Origin: Bacillota bacterium
GTDB lineage: Bacteria; Bacillota; Limnochordia; Darwinibacteriales; Darwinibacteriaceae
Length of the DNA stretch: 5,861 bases
Reading direction: 5' to 3'
Assembly: GCA_012518325.1 (NCBI GenBank)
Contig: JAAYSR010000014.1
Span: 1 to 5,861, forward strand
Shown: one piece after another, positions 1 to 4,299 of the stretch
How the letters are laid out: the number at the start of each line of letters is the position of its first letter
Position numbering within the stretch: position 1 is the first letter of the stretch
Notes under the pieces: generated by a model
The model's input: only the letters and a program-made list of their open reading frames with translations
Told to the model about the DNA's origin: nothing
The model's database searches: none
Translations under genes and position numbers: made by a program

Positions 1-201
1 AAGTTCGGGGACGGTTCGTCCCAGCCCTTTGGGATACTGTTCGGTAGCCAGCACAGGAAAACCCATCTCCTTGGCTGCCGTAATCAGAATCTGCGTATTC
101 TTAATCACCTGATCCCTGTACTTCATTACCGGAACCAGGCGTTCCTGGATGTCAATCTCAAGCAGTACAGCGTCTTCCCTGTTTAAGATAAATCTGTCCA
201 T
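1..201 (-). CDS. Isochorismatase-family cysteine hydrolase (ISOC/YcaC-like), N-terminal part only
   Basis: The first 67 codons of a gene that continues past the left edge. The ATG at 201 has an AGGAGG ribosome site at 211-206, four bases upstream. The opening strand LLEIDIQERL carries Asp17, which matches the first residue of the Asp-Lys-Cys triad of this fold; the Lys and Cys lie beyond or near the cut and cannot be checked. The segment VLATEQYPKGLGRTVPEL (residues 50-67) closely resembles the TEQxPxGLGxTVPEL signature of the ISOC1/ISOC2 and YcaC-like subgroup. Family members are cytosolic hydrolases, many with unknown substrates, so no reaction is assigned. The start lies 13 bases after the hisC stop on the same strand, with no terminator between them, so the two are probably co-transcribed. 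Family assignment is confident; function is not. Confidence 0.85.
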   Translation of the reverse strand, partial: MDRFILNREDAVLLEIDIQERLVPVMKYRDQVIKNTQILITAAKEMGFPVLATEQYPKGLGRTVPEL

Positions 202-214
202 AGTTCCTCCTTTT

Positions 215-1306
215 TTAGGCGAGCACTTCCTGCAGCGCCCTGATAAATTCGCGGTTTTCCTCCATTGTGCCGATGCTCACCCGCAGCCAGGTTCTGTACT
301 TTTCCCCGCCGATGGGCCTGATAATCACACCGCGCTGTAAAAGCTCCTGGAAGACCAGGCCGCCGTCCTTGCCTGCGTTAAAGGCAATGTGGTTGGCCTC
401 TGTCTTGACGTACTCCAGTCCCATTTTATCAAATTCTTCATATAAATAGTACTTGCCCGCCTGATTGTTCTCAATGATCCTGACTAAGAACTCATCATCA
501 TCCAGGGCCGCGACGGCTGCCGCCTGGCTCAGCATAGTTACGTTGAAGGGATTCCTGATTCTGTTGATCAGCCCCAGCAAGACCGGATCGCCGATAGTGA
601 AACCAATCCGGAGCCCGGCAATGCCGTAGGCTTTGGACAATGTCTTCATCACCAGCATATTTTTGTATTCTTTCGCAAGCTCCACACTGTCCTTGGGATA
701 ATCGGGATGGTCAGCGAACTCGTAATATGCTTCGTCATAGACCACTAAAGTTTCGGGAGAAATGAACTCCAGAAGTTCGATGAGCTCGCCTCTGGTAAAG
801 AAGGATCCCGTCGGGTTATTGGGATTGCACAGCCACACCAGCCTTGTTTCAGGAGTTATCACCTTCTTAAATCCTTCGATGTCATAGGCCATGTCCTTCA
901 TCGGTACGATCTTTAAATCTGCCCCCATCATCTGGGAGGTGGAAAAATAGCGCGGAAAGGTAACCTCCGCCAGAACCACCTCGCTGCCCTGATCAATAAA
1001 TGTCTTCGCGATCAGATCCACCATTTCGTCGGAACCGCAGGTTGGCAGCACCTCTTCAGGCGTTACACCGTACTTCTCTGCGATCTTCTCTTTCAGGAGA
1101 GTGGCGTTGCCGTCGGGGTACAGGTTTACCTCATCCAGAGCCCGGATCACCGCCTCCCGCACCGAACTGGAGAAACCCAAGGGATTCTCATTGGAAGCCA
1201 GCTTGATCACACGGTCCAGTCCGAGCTCCCGTTTTACATCGTCAATAGGCTTGCCGGGCACATATGGCGAGATAGAATCCAGCTCTTTCCGGTACTTTAC
1301 CGCCAT
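215..1306 (-). CDS. hisC: Histidinol-phosphate aminotransferase
   Basis: A PLP-dependent fold-type I aminotransferase of 363 residues, the usual HisC length. It interconverts imidazole acetol phosphate and histidinol phosphate using glutamate, in the cytosol; HisC-like enzymes often also act on aromatic amino acids. Visible motifs in order are SNENPLG (38-44), YPDG (63-66), CGSDE (90-94), CNPNNPTG (160-167) with the cofactor-contacting Asn, YDEAYYEF (190-197) with Asp191 for the pyridine nitrogen, SKAYGIAGLRIGF (224-236) with Lys225 as Schiff-base lysine and Arg233 for phosphate, and LRVSIG (341-346) with Arg342 for the substrate carboxylate. The frame stays open up to 1456, but the ATG at 1306 is chosen because GGGAGG lies at 1320-1315, eight bases upstream, and because the extension would run through a terminator hairpin. 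No other his gene is in view. It is probably co-transcribed with the hydrolase downstream. Confidence 0.93.
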   Translation of the reverse strand: MAVKYRKELDSISPYVPGKPIDDVKRELGLDRVIKLASNENPLGFSSSVREAVIRALDEVNLYPDGNATLLKEKIAEKYGVTPEEVLPTCGSDEMVDLIAKTFIDQGSEVVLAEVTFPRYFSTSQMMGADLKIVPMKDMAYDIEGFKKVITPETRLVWLCNPNNPTGSFFTRGELIELLEFISPETLVVYDEAYYEFADHPDYPKDSVELAKEYKNMLVMKTLSKAYGIAGLRIGFTIGDPVLLGLINRIRNPFNVTMLSQAAAVAALDDDEFLVRIIENNQAGKYYLYEEFDKMGLEYVKTEANHIAFNAGKDGGLVFQELLQRGVIIRPIGGEKYRTWLRVSIGTMEENREFIRALQEVLA

Positions 1307-1352
1307 CGACCATTCCTCCCACTTTATGTTTTTGTGAACTTCATTTGAAGAT

Positions 1353-1381
1353 ATCATGTTTTTCTGGTTTCCGCCGGGCAA
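1353..1381 (-). promoter_or_regulatory. Weak candidate promoter for hisC
   Basis: Reading the minus strand, TTGCCC (1381-1376) and CATGAT (1358-1353) are separated by 17 bases, matching the sigma-A consensus at four of six positions each. It lies between the terminator of the upstream transporter genes and the hisC start, where a promoter is expected. The match itself is ordinary, so this is a tentative call. Confidence 0.25.
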
Positions 1382-1393
1382 TTCCTGCCTAAG

Positions 1394-1421
1394 CAAAAAA
1401 AGCGCAGCAGTAAAGCTGCGC
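1394..1421 (-). terminator. Intrinsic terminator of the CHR transporter pair
   Basis: On the minus strand a perfect 7-bp stem, GCGCAGC (1421-1415) with GCTGCGC (1408-1402), closes a six-base loop. It is followed directly by seven T residues (1401-1395). It lies 18 bases after the stop of the second CHR gene and upstream of hisC, separating the two transcription units. The opposite strand has no T run after the hairpin, so it acts in one direction. Confidence 0.88.
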
Positions 1422-1439
1422 CTTGAATGTAAGGGAGTT

Positions 1440-2006
1440 TCACAGGCCAAACACAATTAAACCCACGATGCCTGACACAATAATGGTCTTAATAGGATCA
1501 ACCCGAAACTTGCGCACCGCAAAAAATACCGCCGCGGCAATGATCAAACTGCGCAAGTCAACAGGGAAACCGTCGCCCTTGGAGAGCAAGGGATCATACA
1601 GCAGGGCGGTTCTGCCGATATAGATGGCGGCAGCTCCGATCAGCCCTGCTACAGCCGGCTTGATGCCGTTGAAGACGGCCTTCAGAATTGGATGTTCCCG
1701 GTGGACTTCCCAAAAGTTTGACAAGGGAACGATAATCAAAAGAGAAGGCAATGCCAAAGCTGCAGTAGCCACTATGGCGCCGATGATGCCTGCTGTGCGA
1801 AAGCCTGCAAAGGTGGCGGTGTTCACTGCAATGGCGCCAGGCGTCATCTCAGCGATGGCGATAATGTCAATAAACTCAGCGGGAGTGATCCAGCCGTACC
1901 TGGCAATTTCCTCCTGCATCAAAGGAAGCATGGCGTAGCCGCCGCCGATTGTAAACAGTCCGATTTTGAAAAAACCTGTGAATAAGTGATAGAGCGCTGC
2001 AAGCAT
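1440..2006 (-). CDS. chrA: Short-chain chromate transporter (CHR family) subunit, second of a pair
   Basis: A hydrophobic integral membrane protein of 188 residues, about half the length of a classic two-domain ChrA. The CHR signatures are present: KIGLFTIGGGYAMLPL (14-29), TPGAIAVNTATF (55-66) and ALPS (85-88). Long hydrophobic stretches follow at about 78-94, 116-130, 150-164 and 172-187. Short-chain CHR proteins occur as adjacent pairs that together make one transporter; in the Bacillus subtilis pair the two halves have opposite membrane topology. The reported role of the family is chromate efflux, but many members have untested substrates, so the symbol describes the family rather than a proven function. 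The start ATG shares one base with the stop of the upstream partner (TAATG), which points to translational coupling. A purine-rich AAGGGGGCTGAGGA precedes it. Confidence 0.88.
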   Translation of the reverse strand: MLAALYHLFTGFFKIGLFTIGGGYAMLPLMQEEIARYGWITPAEFIDIIAIAEMTPGAIAVNTATFAGFRTAGIIGAIVATAALALPSLLIIVPLSNFWEVHREHPILKAVFNGIKPAVAGLIGAAAIYIGRTALLYDPLLSKGDGFPVDLRSLIIAAAVFFAVRKFRVDPIKTIIVSGIVGLIVFGL

Positions 2007-2581
2007 TAGTCCTCAGCCCCCTTCCTTGCCCCGAAGTAGTAGACAAGCAGTCCGGCCACCGCGCCGCCAAGGATGATGGCAATGGCGTGCAGATCAGTGA
2101 ATGCGCTTAAGGCAAAGGCCGCAAAGGCAATAATATATCCCGCCTTGTCTTTCAGACTGCCCAGAGCGATTCTTACCGCCGCGGCTGCCACCAGCCCGAC
2201 CACAGCTGCTCTGATCCCGCTGAACGCCTGCAGGACGTAAACACTGTTCATTATGTAATCAAAGTAGACCGCAATGCTCATAATTATGATCAGCGACGGT
2301 GCGATAACGCCGGCGGCTGCCGCAGCCGCTCCTTTAATTCCGGCTAAGCGATTGCCTAGAATAATCGAAGTGTTCACTGCGATGACCCCGGGCACCGACT
2401 GGGCCAGAGCATAGATGGACAAAATCTCTTCCTTGTCTGTCCAGCCCTTCTTGTCAATAACCTCCCGTTCAATGAGGGGAAGCATGGCATAGCCGCCTCC
2501 AAAGGTGAAAAGTCCGATTTTGAACCAGGCGCTGAACAGCTCCCAAAGTGCTGCCTTACGCTGCTTCTGATTATGCTGCAT
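2006..2581 (-). CDS. chrA: Short-chain chromate transporter (CHR family) subunit, first of a pair
   Basis: A 191-residue membrane protein paralogous to its downstream partner. It shows FKIGLFTFGGGYAMLPL (20-36), SVPGVIAVNT (62-71) and a VIAPSLIII segment (92-100), the same three CHR signatures in the same order. A charged head, MQHNQKQRKA, precedes the first hydrophobic segment, whereas the partner starts almost directly in its membrane helix; this difference fits the inverted-topology model for paired half transporters. The ATG at 2581 has GAGGAG at 2595-2590, eight bases upstream. The gene ends in TAA overlapping the next ATG by one base, so the pair is certainly one operon. It is divergent from the BTAD regulator, whose start lies about 210 bases away. 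I found no convincing promoter for this pair in the intergenic region. Confidence 0.88.
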   Translation of the reverse strand: MQHNQKQRKAALWELFSAWFKIGLFTFGGGYAMLPLIEREVIDKKGWTDKEEILSIYALAQSVPGVIAVNTSIILGNRLAGIKGAAAAAAGVIAPSLIIIMSIAVYFDYIMNSVYVLQAFSGIRAAVVGLVAAAAVRIALGSLKDKAGYIIAFAAFALSAFTDLHAIAIILGGAVAGLLVYYFGARKGAED

Positions 2582-2630
2582 GTTCCTATCTCCTCTTTTG
2601 CTCTGAAATCCAACCTATCCATAGTTCGTC

Positions 2631-2670
2631 AATGTCCAGCGGGTTCCTCCCTGATGCAGTTCGGGACATT
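2631..2670. repeat. Inverted repeat in the divergent intergenic region
   Basis: AATGTCC (2631-2637) and GGACATT (2664-2670) form a perfect 7-bp inverted repeat with 26 bases between the arms, about three helical turns centre to centre. Each arm is preceded by AGTTCG-like sequence (2623-2628 and 2658-2663). It lies between the transporter genes and the regulator, where an operator would be expected. Arms this short can arise by chance, so a role is only a suggestion. Confidence 0.3.
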
Positions 2671-2736
2671 ACCAGCTCTAATGAGGCAGCGTGATTAATT
2701 TACAACTTGTTCACTAATATATACAGGAATTCTCCG

Positions 2737-2766
2737 TTGATTGTGGAATGGTTTTTTTACTATTAT
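2737..2766 (+). promoter_or_regulatory. Candidate sigma-A promoter of the BTAD regulator gene
   Basis: TTGATT (2737-2742) and TATTAT (2761-2766), separated by 18 bases that include a run of seven T, match the sigma-A consensus at four and five of six positions. Transcription would start near 2773, just before the Shine-Dalgarno at 2780-2785. That placement agrees with translation starting at the GTG at 2792 rather than further upstream. Confidence 0.5.
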
Positions 2767-2779
2767 GCCAAGATGGAGT

Positions 2780-2785
2780 GGAGGG
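2780..2785 (+). promoter_or_regulatory. Ribosome binding site that decides the regulator start
   Basis: GGAGGG lies six bases before the GTG at 2792. The in-frame alternatives, TTG at 2741 and ATG at 2765, have no purine-rich site before them. The first falls inside the candidate promoter and the second overlaps its -10 box. Confidence 0.7.
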
Positions 2786-2791
2786 ATACTG

Positions 2792-3997
2792 GTGAAGACC
2801 CTCAGCAAATGCCGGCTGAAAATCGGTCTCTTGGGCCCCTTTTATTTGACGGTCAATGAGACAGAGATTCGAACGGATGCCTGGAAATCGAAGAAGGCCC
2901 TTACTCTGCTGAAATACTTTGCAACCCGGGCAGGGCAAGAAGTCTCTGCAGATGTATTGATCGAACTCCTTTGGCCTGACAACGAAGATGTAGACAGCAC
3001 GGGCAATCTACATACAGCCGTCTGGTATGTGCGCAGGATTCTGCTGGGCGAGGAAAACGACGGCGCGGCACCCCTACTGTATGCCAACGGGTCTTATTGG
3101 CTGGAACTGCCTGAAGAATGCTTTGACATTCACCTGTTCCAAAAACATGTGAAAAAGTCCCGGCAGCTGGCTAAGAGCAGTCCCGAACAGGCGCTGTCCC
3201 ACTGCGAATCCGCTCTAGCTCTCTACCGTGATGACTTTCTGCCTGAAGACCTCTACGAAGAGTGGACAATCTCCTACCGAGAAGAGTTCCAGGAGCTCTA
3301 TTTTGAGACCATAGTCCGTTCCGCTGAACTGTTGATGGCCTGCCGCGGAGACATTCAAGGGGCTATAGACATTCTGCGCTCTGCTGTGCACAAAGATCCA
3401 TTCCGCGAGGAGCTTTATCAAATGGGCATCAAAGCCTACATCCTCGGGGAACGCCATGTCGATGCCCTCAACCTGTACAAAAGGTACAGCACTATGCTGA
3501 TGGACGAGTATCAGCTCCAGCCCAGCCAGGCTACACAAAATTTGATCGCACAGCTGCAGAACAAGGACGCCAAACGGGGCTTCCACTTCAGCTCCAATCT
3601 CAAGGTTAAGCCAACTACCGGCGCCTATATCTGCGACCGTGAAACGCTGCAGTTCATGCTGGAAACTGAAGAGCGGCGCCTGACCCGCAGCGGCAACAAC
3701 TTTTCTCTGCTCTTAGTCACAAACAGCGAAAGCAGAGTCCGCAATCGGCAAGTCACTGCGGCCTTTCACGTCCTGCAAAGATCATTGAGGAACTCTGATA
3801 TCATCAGCAGATACACCGACGATCAAATCGTTGTTTTTCTGCCTGATACAAACGCAGCAGAAGCCAAGGCACTCTTCCGCAGGCTGCACAAAGCACTGGA
3901 AACAAAGCTGCCGGAGCATAGACTGTCATGCACCCTTTTAGACAGTGAATCATCTGACAGTATGCAGGAAAGTCTGGCAGCCCTCTTAACTGAATAG
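2792..3997 (+). CDS. BTAD-type transcriptional regulator with a degenerate GGDEF-like C-terminal domain
   Basis: A 401-residue cytosolic regulator counted from the GTG at 2792. Residues about 9-105 form an OmpR/SARP-like winged helix: LKIGLLGPFYLTVN, then WKSKKALTLLKYFATRAG, then the DVLIELLWPD and NLHTAVWYVRRIL helices, typical of proteins with a bacterial transcriptional activation domain. Residues about 112-256 fit the BTAD/TPR-like helical domain, with DIHLFQKHV, the ALYRDDFLPEDLYEEW motif and DPFREELYQMGIKAYILGERHVDALNLYKRY. Residues about 275-400 look like a GGDEF-type fold: RNSDIISRYTDDQIVVFLP aligns with the usual RxxDxxxRxGGDEFxxLLP, but GGDEF is replaced by TDDQI, so cyclase activity is unlikely. 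The third domain is less certain than the first two. The gene is monocistronic, ends at a strong terminator, and lies about 300 bases before the curlin-repeat gene on the same strand, making it a candidate controller of that gene. Its inducer is unknown. Confidence 0.85.
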   Translation: MKTLSKCRLKIGLLGPFYLTVNETEIRTDAWKSKKALTLLKYFATRAGQEVSADVLIELLWPDNEDVDSTGNLHTAVWYVRRILLGEENDGAAPLLYANGSYWLELPEECFDIHLFQKHVKKSRQLAKSSPEQALSHCESALALYRDDFLPEDLYEEWTISYREEFQELYFETIVRSAELLMACRGDIQGAIDILRSAVHKDPFREELYQMGIKAYILGERHVDALNLYKRYSTMLMDEYQLQPSQATQNLIAQLQNKDAKRGFHFSSNLKVKPTTGAYICDRETLQFMLETEERRLTRSGNNFSLLLVTNSESRVRNRQVTAAFHVLQRSLRNSDIISRYTDDQIVVFLPDTNAAEAKALFRRLHKALETKLPEHRLSCTLLDSESSDSMQESLAALLTE

Positions 3998-4020
3998 CAT
4001 AACCCCAGCTCAGCTAGGGT

Positions 4021-4054
4021 CCCGGAAAGGTTTTTCCTTTCCGGGTATTTTTTT
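4021..4054 (+). terminator. Intrinsic terminator of the BTAD regulator gene
   Basis: A perfect 10-bp stem, CCCGGAAAGG (4021-4030) with CCTTTCCGGG (4036-4045), closes a five-T loop. It is followed by TATTTTTTT (4046-4054). It starts 23 bases after the regulator stop, so the downstream curlin-repeat gene probably has its own promoter. Confidence 0.93.
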
Positions 4055-4074
4055 GAGCAAAATTAGAGTGGAGT

Positions 4075-4105
4075 TTGAGCAATTTATAAGCGGCGCACTT
4101 ATAAT
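4075..4105 (+). promoter_or_regulatory. Candidate promoter of the curlin-repeat gene, with a long 19-bp spacer
   Basis: TTGAGC (4075-4080) and a perfect TATAAT (4100-4105) are separated by 19 bases. This is longer than the preferred 17, a spacing often seen where an activator is needed. A start near 4112 would give a leader of about 184 bases. It comes 20 bases after the upstream terminator, where a new promoter is expected. Confidence 0.5.
4084..4104. repeat. Dyad overlapping the -10 box, possible operator
   Basis: TTATAAG (4084-4090) and CTTATAA (4098-4104) form a perfect 7-bp inverted repeat around the seven-base spacer CGGCGCA. The right arm covers most of the candidate -10 box, so a protein bound here would affect transcription start. 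It is AT-rich, which raises the chance of coincidence. Confidence 0.35.
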
Positions 4106-4115
4106 TAAGTCAAAA

Positions 4116-4183
4116 GCATCTGCGGGAGGTGGTCATCGTCGTCTAACCCGTTGAGCAAAACAGCAGGAGAACTTTTCAGATGC
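4116..4183 (+). promoter_or_regulatory. Leader stem enclosing the small-ORF ribosome site and start codon
   Basis: GCATCTG (4116-4122) pairs perfectly with CAGATGC (4177-4183). The closed region contains the third TTGAGCAA copy and AGGAGA (4165-4170). The right arm includes the ATG (4180-4182) of a candidate 39-codon ORF, so folding would mask its start. CGGG (4123-4126) and CCCG (4147-4150) could form a further stem inside. No known riboswitch class was recognised. Confidence 0.4.
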
Positions 4184-4299
4184 CCATACTCTTTGGAAGC
4201 GAAGACCTGCCGCCTTTTAACTGGTCACCAATGGGGCGGCAGCGAGCTAGGGTGAAACCGGCCAAGGAACGTACAACCAAAGAGGAGGACTACAAATGA
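4180..4299 (+). CDS. Candidate small ORF (39 residues), ATGA-coupled to the curlin-repeat gene
   Basis: Starts at the ATG at 4180, nine bases after AGGAGA (4165-4170), and ends with a TGA at 4297-4299 that overlaps the ATG of the curlin-repeat gene as ATGA, the classic arrangement of translationally coupled genes. The product begins MPILFGSEDLPPFNWSP and ends in a charged, lysine-rich tail (KERTTKEEDYK). It has no signal peptide, membrane segment or cysteine and I recognise no family. Its start codon lies in the right arm of the 4116-4183 stem and its body spans the 4191-4267 stems, so translating ribosomes would open those structures before reaching the next gene. It could be a real small protein, a leader peptide whose translation matters more than its product, or a chance open frame within a structured RNA. 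Confidence 0.4.
   Translation: MPILFGSEDLPPFNWSPMGRQRARVKPAKERTTKEEDYK
4191..4267 (+). ncRNA. Structured leader element with nested stems, class unrecognised
   Basis: CTTTGG (4191-4196) pairs with CCAAGG (4262-4267), six pairs including one G-U, closing a domain with two arms. The first arm is a perfect 8-bp GC-rich stem, CTGCCGCC (4207-4214) with GGCGGCAG (4235-4242), with a possible small TGG/CCA stem in its loop. The second is a short GGT/ACC hairpin with a GAA loop (4251-4259). This three-stem layout just before the ribosome site (GGAGG 4284-4288) resembles a cis-regulatory RNA. A cyclic-di-GMP sensor would suit a biofilm-fibre gene, but the conserved bases of the class I cyclic-di-GMP riboswitch are absent, so no ligand is claimed. 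Confidence 0.35.

Larger units (their letters stand above)
4053..4158 (+). repeat. Three direct copies of TTGAGCAA before the curlin-repeat gene
   Basis: The octamer TTGAGCAA occurs at 4053-4060, 4075-4082 and 4151-4158. The first and third extend to TTGAGCAAAA. The first two are exactly 22 bases apart, two helical turns, and both are preceded by T. The second copy includes the candidate -35 hexamer; the third lies in the transcribed leader. Regularly spaced direct repeats are what winged-helix activators of the SARP type bind. That is an analogy from known biology; binding is not shown here. Confidence 0.45.

Noticed and set aside
1307..1456. N-terminal extension of hisC by 50 codons to an ATG at 1456
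   Set aside because: The extension crosses a clear intrinsic terminator, has no HisC-like sequence, and a good ribosome site directs the start to 1306.
2582..2740. Promoter for the CHR transporter pair
   Set aside because: Several partial hexamers such as TTGACG occur on the minus strand, but none has an acceptable partner at 16-19 bases.
2741..2791. N-terminal extension of the BTAD regulator to a TTG at 2741
   Set aside because: There is no ribosome site, and the segment coincides with a promoter-like sequence. The GTG at 2792 has GGAGGG at six-base spacing.
4151..4255. Alternative TTG-started ORF of 34 codons in the leader
   Set aside because: It has no ribosome site at proper spacing and ends well before the next gene. 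The 4180-4299 frame has better start and stop signals.
4201..4263. Cobalamin-riboswitch-like words GACCTGCC and GGTGAAACCGGC
   Set aside because: They appear in the reverse of the order found in cobalamin riboswitches, the other conserved boxes are missing, and the gene has no link to cobalamin.
4106..4295. Class I cyclic-di-GMP riboswitch before the fibre gene
   Set aside because: The biology would fit, but the conserved GGGCAAACC and GACGCAAAGCC segments are not present.
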